Source: Acidovorax sp. 107 (GTDB lineage: Bacteria > Pseudomonadota > Gammaproteobacteria > Burkholderiales > Burkholderiaceae_C). Taken from it: DNA of 64,000 nucleotides. Where the stretch lies: NCBI RefSeq assembly GCF_003058055.1, contig NZ_QBTZ01000001.1:1428501-1492500 (forward strand), written 5' to 3'. Both the position numbers and the translations under genes were made by a program. This document shows, piece after piece, positions 9,329 to 18,242 of the stretch; the first letter of the stretch is position 1; each line of letters begins with the position of its first letter. The notes under the pieces were generated by a model, which did not search any database, was not told where the DNA came from, and saw nothing but the letters and a program-made list of their open reading frames with translations.

Positions 9329-10121
9329 CCCTGCCATCGCTTCCATCGTGATCATGCTGCGCGAGCTCAAGATGCACGGCATGGCCCAGGCAGTTGCAGA
9401 ACTGGCTGAGCAAGGTGCACCGGCCTTCGATGCGGCGCAGCCCATCCTGTCCCAACTGCTCAAGGCCGAGACCGCCGAGCGAGAGGTGCGCTCGGTGGCC
9501 TACCAATTGAAGGTGGCCAGGTTCCCGGCGTACCGGGACCTGGCTGGGTTTGACTTCGGCCACAGTGAGGTGAACGAGGCACTGGTACGCCAGCTGCACC
9601 GCTGCGAATTCTTGGAGAACGCCAACAACGTGGTGTTGGTGGGTGGCCCGGGTACGGGCAAGACCCACATCGCCACAGCCCTCGGGGTGCAAGCCATTGA
9701 GCACCATCACCGCAGGGTGCGGTTCTTCTCCACGGTGGAGCTGGTCAATGCACTGGAAGAGGAGAAGGCCCAGGGCAAGCCGGGGCAGATCGCGCACCGC
9801 CTAGCCTATGCCGATCTGGTGATCCTGGATGAACTGGGCTACCTGCCATTCAGCACGTCAGGAGGAGCCTTGCTGTTCCACCTGCTGTCCAAGCTGTACG
9901 AGCGCACCAGCGTTGTGATCACCACCAACCTGAGCTTCAGCGAATGGGCCAGTGTGTTCGGGGATGCCAAGATGACCACGGCACTGCTGGACCGACTCAC
10001 GCATCACTGCCATATTCTGGAAACGGGTAACGACAGCTACAGGTTCAAGAACAGCTCCGCACAGCAACCACCACAGACCACCAAGAAGGAGAAGGCGACC
10101 AAGAACTTATCCACAACGTGA
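9318..10121 (+). CDS. istB: IS21-family helper ATPase IstB
   Basis: This 267-residue AAA+ ATPase assembles on target DNA and activates IstA. Walker A is [14 protein letters not shown] (about 111-124), Walker B is [14 protein letters not shown], and the sensor region is [13 protein letters not shown], followed by [24 protein letters not shown] lies before the ATG, and the start overlaps the end of istA, so the two are translationally coupled. There are no frameshifts, so the element could still be mobile. Confidence 0.95.
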   Translation: MRHDPAIASIVIMLRELKMHGMAQAVAELAEQGAPAFDAAQPILSQLLKAETAEREVRSVAYQLKVARFPAYRDLAGFDFGHSEVNEALVRQLHRCEFLENANNVVLVGGPGTGKTHIATALGVQAIEHHHRRVRFFSTVELVNALEEEKAQGKPGQIAHRLAYADLVILDELGYLPFSTSGGALLFHLLSKLYERTSVVITTNLSFSEWASVFGDAKMTTALLDRLTHHCHILETGNDSYRFKNSSAQQPPQTTKKEKATKNLSTT

Positions 10122-10197
10122 GCGTGAAGCTCACGAACCAGGGTGGGTCAAGATTCGATGGAAATGGTGGGTCAGCTTTGCGTGGAAATCAACAGGC

Positions 10198-10722
10198 ATT
10201 GCACTGGAGGACTTCGTCGTCGCGGCTGAGGGACCTACTGTCGTCAAGGTTCGACCGCGAACGCGCCAGTTCGAGCGAACAAGAAAGGGCGTGGGGTTCC
10301 TTCGTCTGAACAAGCAGCGAGTTGGTGACGTCTCCGACGAGCTGGTCGGATTTACTGCCGAGATGAAGTTACAGGCGGAACAGGACTGGCAGGAGGAGCG
10401 CATGCGAGACAAGAAGCTTGGCGCGTCTGTGCCAGGCTATTTCTACCGCCGATATCGCACGCGACCGCTCCTGACCATTCATATAGTTGAACCAAGTGAT
10501 CCCAAGCCCGACAAGGTTGATGACTCCGGCAAGCCGAAGAAGGACAAGCTCAAGGAGATGTTCTCTGCTGCCGAGATCGAGCCGCGCTCGTTTGTGGCGA
10601 TCTCGATTTCTTTCCCGAACTTCGACGGCTTTAAGACGCCCGTTTACTACACGTTGAACAAGGTTGCGCTGCGAGAGGCCGGGCTGCTTGAAGCAGAGGA
10701 GAGCAATGACGACGAAGATTGA
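10198..10722 (+). pseudogene. C-terminal remnant of a Z1-domain protein, truncated by IS21
   Basis: The open frame enters from the IS21 right end (reading WKSTG inside the inverted repeat) and continues for about 175 codons without its own natural start. The region RPLLTIHIVEPSD...FVAISISFPNFDGFKTPVYYTLN matches the end of the Z1 domain, as I recall the pattern (PLLxIHxL...GISFPG...VYxVN). Z1 proteins are fused or linked to helicase-like ATPases in restriction clusters that also encode DUF4420 and AIPR proteins. The gene stop overlaps the start of the DUF4420 gene. The helicase and N-terminal part are missing, so the original function is lost unless a distant copy exists. Confidence 0.7.
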
Positions 10723-11680
10723 GGCCATCTGGGAGTTGGAGGCGCGCCAGGCTGGAACGCTGGCCATTGAAGCGGGGTCGTTTCGATTGACTAGGCTTGG
10801 TGATCGACAGGGTCACGACATCTATGCGGGGCTCGACGACGGGTTGCATGCGATTCTCGGCCTCGGAGTTTCGATTCGGCCACCAGCAATCGTTCTCGAA
10901 TCGGGCGCTTTCGACTACTTTCGTCGCCAGCGAGCGGATGGATCATGGTTGCTTGTCCTTCGCCTGAAGCGCAGGGGATTGGAGTCCGTCTTCGGTCGGC
11001 TTTGCCAAGACCTCGCGGACTCTGCATCGCTGGTGAAGGCTGAAGATGCTGTAGTCGCACTCTTCGTGGAGCGGCTTCGTCTGTGGGAGCGGCTTTTCTC
11101 CGGATCGGACGACGGGCTAATGCCGAAACACAAGATTCGAGGCTTGGTCGGAGAGTTGCTCGTGCTCGAGCGCTTACTCATGGCGCAGGCCGTCTCCATC
11201 GGGGAACTCGTTGACTCATGGGTAGGTCCGCTGAGCGCGGATCAGGACTTCTGTCTTGCCGACAGGTCGATAGAGGTAAAGACGATCAATCCAGGAGCCA
11301 GATCGGTACGCATTTCATCGCTTCGTCAGCTGGCCGCGCCTGTACCGCTGACGCTTACCCTGATCACCCTTGGCACATCGGCGGCCGACTCAACGGACGC
11401 GGTGTGCCTCAACTCCCTGGTGGATCGGATCGAGGCTCGCATCGCCGCAGAACCTGCTTCGCTGTCGACTTTCAGAGAACGCCTCCTTGCCGCCGGGTAT
11501 GTCGATCAGCGGCACTATGGCGAGGACTGGTTCGCTGCGATACGGGAGGATTCGTTTGCTGTCACTGTTGGATTTCCCAGACTGGTGCCTTCGGACGTCG
11601 GACCTGCCATCACCGGTGCCACCTATGAACTTGATCTTGCCGCGCTCAGTGGATATCGAGTGGAGTTCCCGGCGGCATGA
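10706..11680 (+). CDS. PD-(D/E)XK motif protein (DUF4420 family)
   Basis: This is a 324-residue putative nuclease subunit of a Z1/AIPR-type restriction cluster. The nuclease core is GLVGELLVLERLL followed by SADQDFCLADRSIEVKTINPG, giving the E...D...EVK arrangement of PD-(D/E)XK enzymes (about residues 147-200). The ATG at 10706 has AGAGGAGAG just upstream and overlaps the Z1 remnant by 17 bp. The end overlaps the AIPR gene by ATGA, so the three form one operon. GC content is lower than the chromosomal flanks. The cleavage target is unknown; family membership is judged from motifs and neighbours. Confidence 0.8.
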   Translation: MTTKIEAIWELEARQAGTLAIEAGSFRLTRLGDRQGHDIYAGLDDGLHAILGLGVSIRPPAIVLESGAFDYFRRQRADGSWLLVLRLKRRGLESVFGRLCQDLADSASLVKAEDAVVALFVERLRLWERLFSGSDDGLMPKHKIRGLVGELLVLERLLMAQAVSIGELVDSWVGPLSADQDFCLADRSIEVKTINPGARSVRISSLRQLAAPVPLTLTLITLGTSAADSTDAVCLNSLVDRIEARIAAEPASLSTFRERLLAAGYVDQRHYGEDWFAAIREDSFAVTVGFPRLVPSDVGPAITGATYELDLAALSGYRVEFPAA

Positions 11681-13806
11681 CTGACCTGGAGTTTTATCTG
11701 GAATTGAATCAGATGGTGGCGAGGCGAGCAGCCTCCGACCATCTGGTGGACGTGCTCGCGTTCGTGCATGAGATTGCCGATCGGCTGGGCGACGATCCGG
11801 CGTTCGGAGAGTTCGTTCCAGCTGAGTTCTCTGGCTCAGCGACTCGGGGAAAGCAGCAATTCCGCATTCATGGCTTCACGGCCTTTGATGAGTCGGACGG
11901 GAGCGTTGGACTTGTCGTCGGGCGATGGCTCGACGATGACGAGCCCGAAACACTCATGACCGCCGCCGTGAATCAGCTTTCTGCATATCTCGAGACGTTT
12001 GCTCAAGAGGCGCTGAACGAGTCGCTGTGTGAACGAATCGTCGAGTCAAACGGTGCATACGAGATCGCTCATCTGATGCAGAAGTCGAAGGCTCGCATAT
12101 CAAGAGTTCGCCTTCACGTCATATCGAACCAGCCGCTGAGCACGAAATTCAAGGAGAGAATTCTTCAACCCATCGGCGACATTGCGATAGAGCTGCACGT
12201 ATGGGATCTCTCTCGACTCCGTTCAATCTACGAGTCCGATCGTGAACGTGAGGTTGTGACGGTGAGCATTTCCGACTTCAATGCGAGCGGGATTGAATGC
12301 ATGCGAGCCACTGGGTCCGAAAGTATCCAGTCTTATCTGTGCATTGTTCCAGCGTCACTGCTCGCCGACATCTTTGAGCGATACGGTAGTCGTGTGCTTG
12401 AAGGGAATGTGCGTTCGTTCCTGGGGATGAAGGGGGGGGTCAACAAGGGAATTCGGCGAACGATTCAGGACTCTCCGCACCTTTTTCTTGCATTCAACAA
12501 TGGCATTGCCGCAACTGCGGCCTCGGTCGAGGTAAGCGTCATCGATGGGCGATCGTTCATCTCGAGTCTCGTCGATCTTCAGATCGTCAATGGCGGGCAG
12601 ACGACAGCCAGCATTCTCAATGCGCGCAAGAAGGACCGCCTGTCACTTGAGGGGGTGAATGTCGCCATGAAACTGACCGTTGTGGAGGCGACGGGCGCCG
12701 ACGATCTCATTCCAAAGATTGCGGAGTATGCGAACACGCAGAACAAGGTTGCTGTCGCAGACTTCTTCGCCAACCATCCCTTCCACCGAAAGATGGAAGA
12801 AATCTCGCGAAGATTGGTCGTTCCTTCAAGCGAAGCCACACGTATCCGAAGCAAGTGGTTCTATGAGCGTGCGCGAGGGCAGTATCAGAACGAGCGGTTA
12901 TATCTCTCGGAGAAGAAGAAGCAGAACTTCGATCTCGAATATCCGGCTGGACAGGTCATCAACAAGACCGACCTGGCGAAGTTCGACAGCGTCCTCAGTG
13001 AGAAGCCGCAGTGGGCCAGCCTGGGTGTCCAGAAGAACTTCGTCAAGTTTGCGTCCCACTTTGAACCCAAGACCTCCGAGACAACCTCGTCTGAGTATTG
13101 GACTGAAGTCAGTCCTCAGTATGGTGACGGCTATTACCAGCGCATTGTGGCCGTCGCTCTGTTGTGGAAGAAGCTCGAGGCCATGGTCTCGGCTGCTCGA
13201 AGCGACTGGTATCGAGGGGACTACCGAGCACAGATCGTCGCATATGGGCTTGCAATGCTGGTCCATGGAGCTCGCCGCTCGGGGCGAGAGCCGGATTGGG
13301 ACGCACTTTGGAATGCCCAAGCGGTTTCCTCTGAACTAGAGGATGCAATGAGGGCGTCGGCGATCCTTGCTCAGACTGTGATTCTCACGCTGCCAGTGGG
13401 AGCCACGAACGCTGGTGAGTGGGCCAAGAAAGATGCATGTTGGGATCGCGCATGCGATGCGAGTCAAGAGCCGGCGCCTGATTCCACGTGGCTTGTCTCT
13501 CGCGCCGAAGCTCGCTATAAGCAAACCGAAGCTCGTAAGCAGGGGAAGCAAGACGATGTGATCGCCCTTCAGCGTCGAATGCTCGCACTTTGCCAGTCGG
13601 GATACTGGGCTGAATTGTCCAAGTGGCCCGGCTTGCATGAAATTGCAACCGAGGCGCAGAAAATGCTCGTTGCTCGGGCGAGCACGATTTCGGGCTTCAT
13701 GAAGATCGGACTTGAAAGAGACTGGACGCGTCTGTCAGAGTTGGCGAAATCTTGCGATGAAGCGGGTTTCAAGCGCCCCATGGAAACCTCGAGTAAGCAG
13801 CTCTAA
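11677..13806 (+). CDS. AIPR (abortive infection phage resistance) family protein
   Basis: This 709-residue protein has the AIPR core at about residues 245-380: RYGSRVLEGNVRSFLG, VNKGIRRTIQDSPHLFLAFNNGIAATA and LQIVNGGQTTASIL. AIPR proteins were named from plasmid-encoded phage resistance and are regular partners of Z1, DUF4420, GHKL/MORC ATPase and methyltransferase genes in restriction-like islands. The start overlaps the preceding gene by ATGA. The reading frame is intact, although its upstream partner is truncated. AT-richer codon use than the host backbone suggests transfer. The molecular activity is not known from sequence. Confidence 0.85.
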   Translation: MTDLEFYLELNQMVARRAASDHLVDVLAFVHEIADRLGDDPAFGEFVPAEFSGSATRGKQQFRIHGFTAFDESDGSVGLVVGRWLDDDEPETLMTAAVNQLSAYLETFAQEALNESLCERIVESNGAYEIAHLMQKSKARISRVRLHVISNQPLSTKFKERILQPIGDIAIELHVWDLSRLRSIYESDREREVVTVSISDFNASGIECMRATGSESIQSYLCIVPASLLADIFERYGSRVLEGNVRSFLGMKGGVNKGIRRTIQDSPHLFLAFNNGIAATAASVEVSVIDGRSFISSLVDLQIVNGGQTTASILNARKKDRLSLEGVNVAMKLTVVEATGADDLIPKIAEYANTQNKVAVADFFANHPFHRKMEEISRRLVVPSSEATRIRSKWFYERARGQYQNERLYLSEKKKQNFDLEYPAGQVINKTDLAKFDSVLSEKPQWASLGVQKNFVKFASHFEPKTSETTSSEYWTEVSPQYGDGYYQRIVAVALLWKKLEAMVSAARSDWYRGDYRAQIVAYGLAMLVHGARRSGREPDWDALWNAQAVSSELEDAMRASAILAQTVILTLPVGATNAGEWAKKDACWDRACDASQEPAPDSTWLVSRAEARYKQTEARKQGKQDDVIALQRRMLALCQSGYWAELSKWPGLHEIATEAQKMLVARASTISGFMKIGLERDWTRLSELAKSCDEAGFKRPMETSSKQL

Positions 13807-13911
13807 CAGGCAGGTGGCGCAATCCCCTGCTCATGCCTATTGACCCGGCGGGGCTGTTGCCGGGTTCGTTGACACCAACTTGGACTGCCCCGAGTCTGAT
13901 AATAGATCACT

Positions 13912-13967
13912 ACGCAGAAGTGACTCACCAACCACGGCAGGCTAGGTTTGTGTGGAAATCAGCAGGC
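13912..13967 (+). mobile_element. Relic of an IS21-type element (both ends, no interior)
   Basis: ACGCAGAAGTGACTCACC at 13912 and onward matches the inner part of the left end of the IS21 element (20 of 22 bases). 13947-13967 matches its right end (19 of 21). Only about 13 bp separate them, whereas the complete element is about 2.5 kb. It is an internally deleted, diverged copy. The hipA fragment starts at its right edge. Confidence 0.75.
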
Positions 13968-14288
13968 TGGCTCCACTTCGCGTCGGCAATGGCACTCACC
14001 AGACACCAGGATGGTAACGATGCATCGACAGGCGCGAGTTATCTGGAGATCGCTTGCGTGCTGATCGACCACGTCGCGAACACCATGAATGACTGCGGGA
14101 GCTATGTTCTCGCATCGTTTGTACCATGCTGGTCATCCGCCACTGATGATCATCTGCGCAACCACAGCTTCATCCTCGTGCCTGGCAAGGGCTGGCATCT
14201 GTCCGATGTCCACGACATGAATCCTGCGCCCGGATCGCAAGGACTGAAAGACGTGCAGAATGCTTTCACGAACTGCAGCCGTCGTTGA
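13968..14288 (+). pseudogene. hipA fragment, 5'-truncated at IS relic
   Basis: The frame WLHFASAMALTRHQDGNDASTGASYLEIACVL...SSATDDHLRNHSFILVPGKGWHLSDVHDMNPAPGSQGL corresponds to the central-to-C-terminal kinase region of HipA-type toxins. TDDHLRNH is the catalytic loop and DMNP the metal-binding motif. The N-terminal half is absent: the similarity begins exactly at the edge of the IS relic. The C-terminal helical region is lost after about 14230. It differs from the intact HipA at 16663, so it is a separate dead toxin, not a duplicate of that gene. Confidence 0.7.
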
Positions 14289-14462
14289 CGATTTATTGTG
14301 TTGAAGTCGCCAACAAGTGCGCATATCGATAGGCCTCGTTCAAGAGTCTCCGGTATCTTGCCGGTACGCGCACGCAACCTGAGAGGCGCATCAACTCGTG
14401 CTGATTGGAACGTTCTGGGCCCTCGTTTGAGTATCCAGGTGATAAATAAGATTAACTGCGCC

Positions 14463-16151
14463 ATGGACGCATCGACGGCCCGCTTCTACGAGGACCATGC
14501 CCAGGACATAGCCAGCCGATACGAGTCGGTGGGCAGTCCTGTGGCGAAGTATTTTCCATTGGCATTTTTGCCGGGTGCCCGGGTGCTCGATATCGGGGCC
14601 GGGTCTGGGCGCGACCTGGCGCACCTTCTCAAGAGCGGCTATGACGCCTACGGAGTGGAACCCACGGACGGCCTGCGCGCGGCGGCCAAGGCTGCCCACC
14701 CAGAACTCGCAGGTCGGCTCGCAAGTTCTGCACTGCCCGAGTTGGGCATGCCCTTTGATGGCAAGTTCGATGGAGTTCTTTGTAGTGCAGTCCTGATGCA
14801 TGTGCCGGACCATCAGCTGTTTGATGCTGCTTTGGCTATCCGCGCCCTGCTCAATCCCCACGGCCGCCTGCTGCTATCCCTGCCGCTATCCCGGGGCGAC
14901 GACTTGGTGGACAAGCGCGATGCCCGGGGTCGGCTGTTCCAGGGATACACCGCTGACGAGATTCAGCTGCTGTTCGCGCGACTGGGGTTTCAATGCATAG
15001 GCCGCTGGGATTCCGACGATGCCCTTGCCCGAGCCGGGACGAGCTGGTACACGCTGCTGCTGGAACTTCGCTCCAACGGCGCCTTGCGCGCTATCGACCA
15101 GATCGAGGGCGTGCTCAATCGAGACAAGAAGGTTGCCACCTACAAGCTGGCCTTGTTCCGCGCCTTGGCCGACATCGCCATGCACGAGAGCAAGACTGCT
15201 GTCTGGCTGGCCGACGGCCAGGTGGGCGTTCGTCTCCTGCGCATTGCAGAGAAGTGGCTGATGTACTACTGGCCCATCTTTGCTTCGCCGCAGTTCATCC
15301 CGCAATCGCAGTCTGAAGGGGCGGGCGGCACCAAGCCCGTCAAATTCCGCGCAGCGCTCACGGCCTTGATGCAGCCCTACCGTGATCAGGGAGCAAATGG
15401 AGGCATCAGCGCCTGGCACCTGGATTGGCTCGGTGGGCGGCTGAGCAATGATGTGCAAGACCAGCTCAGATCTGTTCTCCGCGTGATCGCCGAGACCATC
15501 CGCTTGGGGCCAGTCGAGTATTCCGGTGGAGCCCTGGAGTCGGGGACCGTGTTCGAATGCGACAAACGATCAGGTCTTGTCTTGATGCCGGCGGACATCT
15601 GGAGGGAACTCAGCCTGCTTGGGCACTGGATCTCCGATGCGGTCGTGCTGAGGTGGGCTGCGCTCACAGAGCGCTTTGGGTACCGGCAAGGAATCACGTC
15701 TGGCGCAGTGCTTCCGCTATTGCTTGCACGCCCTGACCCGGAGCGTGCGACCATGCTCGCCCGCCAGGCATATGAAAATGCCGGCGTAACCCGGTGCACC
15801 TGGTCCGGCCGACCTCTCAAGCAGCGCTTCGTGGTCGATCACGCCATCCCATTCGCACTGTGGGCGAACAACGACTTGTGGAACCTTCTGCGGGTCGACC
15901 AGCAGGTCAACGCCAATAAGTCCGACAAGCTGCCTTCGGCGCAGCTGCTAAGTGACCGTCGTACTGCGGTCCTGGAGGACTGGGCGGTCCTGCGCTCGGC
16001 TCAGCCGAGCCTGTTCGATCGCCAAGCAAGCCAGCTGCTGGGGTGGACGCCCGGCGATTCGCCGCAATGGGCCGATGCGATGTTTGGGCGGTTCCGTGAA
16101 GCTGTGGAGGTGACAGCGCTGCAGCGGGGTGTGGAGCGTTGGTCGATTTGA
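14463..16151 (+). CDS. SAM methyltransferase-HNH endonuclease fusion protein
   Basis: This 562-residue protein joins two activities. Residues about 1-200 form a class I SAM methyltransferase (motif I VLDIGAGSGRDLAHLL at 41-56, YGVEP, then FDGVLCSAVLMHVPD). Residues about 215-440 are helical (ATYKLALFRALADIAMHES; EKWLMYYWPIF). Residues 445-490 form an HNH nuclease: CTWSGRPL, VVDHAIPF (Asp459-His460), WNLLRV (Asn474) and VNANKSDKLP. Only one Cys is present, so no Cys-pair zinc site is formed. The ATG at 14463 begins just before the methyltransferase fold; upstream in-frame residues look noncoding. The gene stands alone between the broken hipA and hipBA. A defence effector is plausible but unproven. 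Confidence 0.8.
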   Translation: MDASTARFYEDHAQDIASRYESVGSPVAKYFPLAFLPGARVLDIGAGSGRDLAHLLKSGYDAYGVEPTDGLRAAAKAAHPELAGRLASSALPELGMPFDGKFDGVLCSAVLMHVPDHQLFDAALAIRALLNPHGRLLLSLPLSRGDDLVDKRDARGRLFQGYTADEIQLLFARLGFQCIGRWDSDDALARAGTSWYTLLLELRSNGALRAIDQIEGVLNRDKKVATYKLALFRALADIAMHESKTAVWLADGQVGVRLLRIAEKWLMYYWPIFASPQFIPQSQSEGAGGTKPVKFRAALTALMQPYRDQGANGGISAWHLDWLGGRLSNDVQDQLRSVLRVIAETIRLGPVEYSGGALESGTVFECDKRSGLVLMPADIWRELSLLGHWISDAVVLRWAALTERFGYRQGITSGAVLPLLLARPDPERATMLARQAYENAGVTRCTWSGRPLKQRFVVDHAIPFALWANNDLWNLLRVDQQVNANKSDKLPSAQLLSDRRTAVLEDWAVLRSAQPSLFDRQASQLLGWTPGDSPQWADAMFGRFREAVEVTALQRGVERWSI

Positions 16152-16330
16152 GTTGACTCGGCTGCTTGGTCTGGTGCCTCGCGAAAGAAAGCGCAAGCCC
16201 GACTGCTCAGCTGGCCAACACCATAGATGTTTGCATCGGCTTGTGTGGCGGGACACCATCGAATGGTGAGCATCCATCAGGTTGCATCGGCGCACCTTGA
16301 AGTGCATTGTGCCAACCAGAATTAGTTGAT

Positions 16331-16392
16331 TTTCAGGTATTTGACTAATATCTGTTTTTGAGATATTTTCCATTTATCTGAATTTCAGGTAT
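16331..16392 (+). promoter_or_regulatory. hipBA promoter and operator region
   Basis: TTGACT (16341) and TATTTT (16364) are spaced 17 bp. The palindrome AATATCT-N7-AGATATT (16347-16367) covers the spacer and the -10. TTTCAGGTAT occurs twice in direct orientation, at 16331 and 16383. The arrangement fits autorepression by the antitoxin. Confidence 0.6.
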
Positions 16393-16397
16393 CAGCC

Positions 16398-16661
16398 ATG
16401 GCGACGACATCACATCCGCTGGTCACTGCCGGCCAACTTGGGTCGATGCTGCAGGCCGCTCGGAAGGCGCAGGGGTTGACCCAGTCGGCGTTGGCCAGCC
16501 GTATCGGCCTGAGTCAGTCACGGGTCTCCCATTTGGAACTCAACGCCCACGAATTGAGCGTGGAGCAACTCCTTGCATGGTGTGCCGCGCTGGGCCTGGA
16601 ACTGGCCGTTGGGACCCGGGGTAGCGCTGCGGTGTCGACGGCCCCGACCACGGATTGGTGA
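16398..16661 (+). CDS. hipB: HipB-like antitoxin, XRE-type DNA-binding protein
   Basis: This 87-residue Cro/C1-type helix-turn-helix protein carries LGSMLQAARKAQGLTQSALASRIGLSQSRVSHLELN at about residues 14-49. It precedes hipA by one base (TGA then ATG), the standard type II hipBA arrangement. HipB neutralises HipA and represses the operon; the palindrome immediately upstream is the expected binding site. The C-terminal tail after residue 70 is short and polar. It is intact. Confidence 0.9.
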   Translation: MATTSHPLVTAGQLGSMLQAARKAQGLTQSALASRIGLSQSRVSHLELNAHELSVEQLLAWCAALGLELAVGTRGSAAVSTAPTTDW

Positions 16662-16662
16662 C

Positions 16663-18003
16663 ATGGGACGTCGATCGCACAGCCGCAGCCTGTCTATCTG
16701 GACCAACGGTGTCCGCGTGGGCCGGTGGACGATTCCCGCTCGCGGGGAGATGGAGCTGCAGTATGACCCGGACTGGATGGGGGCTGATATCGGCCGGCCG
16801 CTGTCCCTGTCCCTGCCGTTCAACCTGCAGAACCTGCCGGCCAAGGGCGAGAAGGTCTCCAACTACTTCGACAACCTGCTTCCGGACAGTGACGCGATCC
16901 GTCGCCGTGTGGCCGAGCGATTCCGTACGGGCTCGACCGAACCGTTCGATTTGCTGAAGGCCATCGGGCGCGATTGCGTGGGCGCTGTCCAGATCCTGGA
17001 TGAAGATGAGGTGCCCACCGGTTTCGATCGAATCGAGGGCGAGCCCCTGTCGGAGGAGGCTATTGAGCGGCACCTGATAGAAACCGTTTCTCTGCAGGCC
17101 TTTGCTGCGGGCCGAGACCCGGATGCCGATTTCCGCATCTCGCTGGCCGGTGCGCAGGAGAAGACGGCCTTCCTGTGGTGGGGCGGGCAATGGCTCGTGC
17201 CGCGTGGTGCCACGCCGACGAGCCACATCTTCAAGCTCCCGCTTGGCCTGATGGGCGGGCGGCAGGCGGATTTCAGCACGTCCGTCGACAACGAATGGCT
17301 GTGCTTGCGGCTGCTGAAAGCCTATGGCTTGCCGGTGGCCGATGCCCGCATAGGGACCTTTGGCGGACAGCGCGTGCTGGTGGTGGAGCGGTTCGACCGG
17401 CGCGTGGCATCCAATGGGCAGTGGCTCATGCGTCTGCCGCAGGAAGATTTTTGCCAGGTCGAGGGCTGCTCGCCATTGCGCAAATATGAGAACGACGGCG
17501 GCCCTGGGCTCAAGGCGCTGTTTGGCACGCTGCGGCAATCGGTGAATGCCGAAGCTGACATGAAAACGCTGATGGCGGCTCAGGTGTTGTTCTGGTTGCT
17601 GCGAGCACCCGATGGCCATGCCAAGAATTTCAGTATCCAGCTTCTGCCACGCGGGCGTTTCCAGTTGACCCCGCTGTACGACGTAATGTCGGTCTATCCG
17701 GTGTTGGGCAACGCTCCGAACCAGTGGTCGCCACATGAAATCAAGTTGGCGATGGCCTTGCTCGGCAAAAACCGGCACTACGAGATGCAAGGTATCCAGC
17801 GAAGGCACTTCAATAGCACCGTGCAGAAGGTCGGCTATGCCTCGACCGCCGAGCCGATCATCGAAGAAATCCTTGCCCGGACTCCAGCGGCCATCGCCGA
17901 GGTGCAATCCGAATTGCCACAGGACTTCTCACCGCGTGTTCTTGACGCCATCCTGGGCGGGCTTGAGCAGGCGGCTCGAACACTCGGTGGGATGCCGCCG
18001 TGA
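16663..18003 (+). CDS. hipA: HipA-family serine/threonine kinase toxin
   Basis: This 446-residue full-length HipA kinase has an N-terminal HipA domain (WTNGVRVGRW...LPFNLQNLPAKGEKVSNYFDNLLPD). The regulatory loop FRISLAGAQEK places Ser160 in the position of the autophosphorylated serine of Escherichia coli HipA. The catalytic loop is APDGHAKNFSI and the metal site is LTPLYDVMS. HipA phosphorylates glutamyl-tRNA synthetase in E. coli, halting translation and promoting dormancy; the target here is inferred. The ATG at 16663 follows hipB by one base. All key residues are kept, so the module is probably active. Confidence 0.93.
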   Translation: MGRRSHSRSLSIWTNGVRVGRWTIPARGEMELQYDPDWMGADIGRPLSLSLPFNLQNLPAKGEKVSNYFDNLLPDSDAIRRRVAERFRTGSTEPFDLLKAIGRDCVGAVQILDEDEVPTGFDRIEGEPLSEEAIERHLIETVSLQAFAAGRDPDADFRISLAGAQEKTAFLWWGGQWLVPRGATPTSHIFKLPLGLMGGRQADFSTSVDNEWLCLRLLKAYGLPVADARIGTFGGQRVLVVERFDRRVASNGQWLMRLPQEDFCQVEGCSPLRKYENDGGPGLKALFGTLRQSVNAEADMKTLMAAQVLFWLLRAPDGHAKNFSIQLLPRGRFQLTPLYDVMSVYPVLGNAPNQWSPHEIKLAMALLGKNRHYEMQGIQRRHFNSTVQKVGYASTAEPIIEEILARTPAAIAEVQSELPQDFSPRVLDAILGGLEQAARTLGGMPP

Positions 18004-18242
18004 GGTAGAAGAGGGGCCGAGCGCTCTTGGATGTCCTGTCTCAATAGGGGTCGTGCATCCGAATGGGTGTTGGAGCTGGAGTTGCCCCGCTTCGGGATCA
18101 CGGAGAAATGCCACCGGATGAACAGCCATGGGAGTAATGGCCCTGGTGCGCTGGGCTGCGCTTGCATGGATGGAATGGGTCGGAAGTCCCTGGCACTCTA
18201 CGGAATCGGCGACAGGTGTCGCAGGATCGGAAAGGGAGCCAT

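Larger units (their letters stand above)
7691..10197 (+). mobile_element. IS21-family insertion sequence
   Basis: The element carries istA and istB between 30-bp imperfect inverted ends at 7691-7720 and 10168-10197. The outer 18 bases (GCCTGTTGATTTCCACGC) and inner TGACCCA are identical in the two ends. Subterminal repeats of the same type lie at about 7730-7756 and 10141-10166, the multiple-repeat arrangement typical of IS21. The transposition terminus is probably TGTTGA (7694) to TCAACA (10194). No target duplication is visible at either boundary, consistent with a deletion or recombination at one side after insertion. The right end cuts into a Z1-type gene. Confidence 0.93.

Noticed and set aside
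7684..10205. Target-site duplication flanking the IS21 element
   Set aside because: Flanking bases at 7686-7693 and 10195-10204 do not form a direct repeat; no duplication can be claimed.
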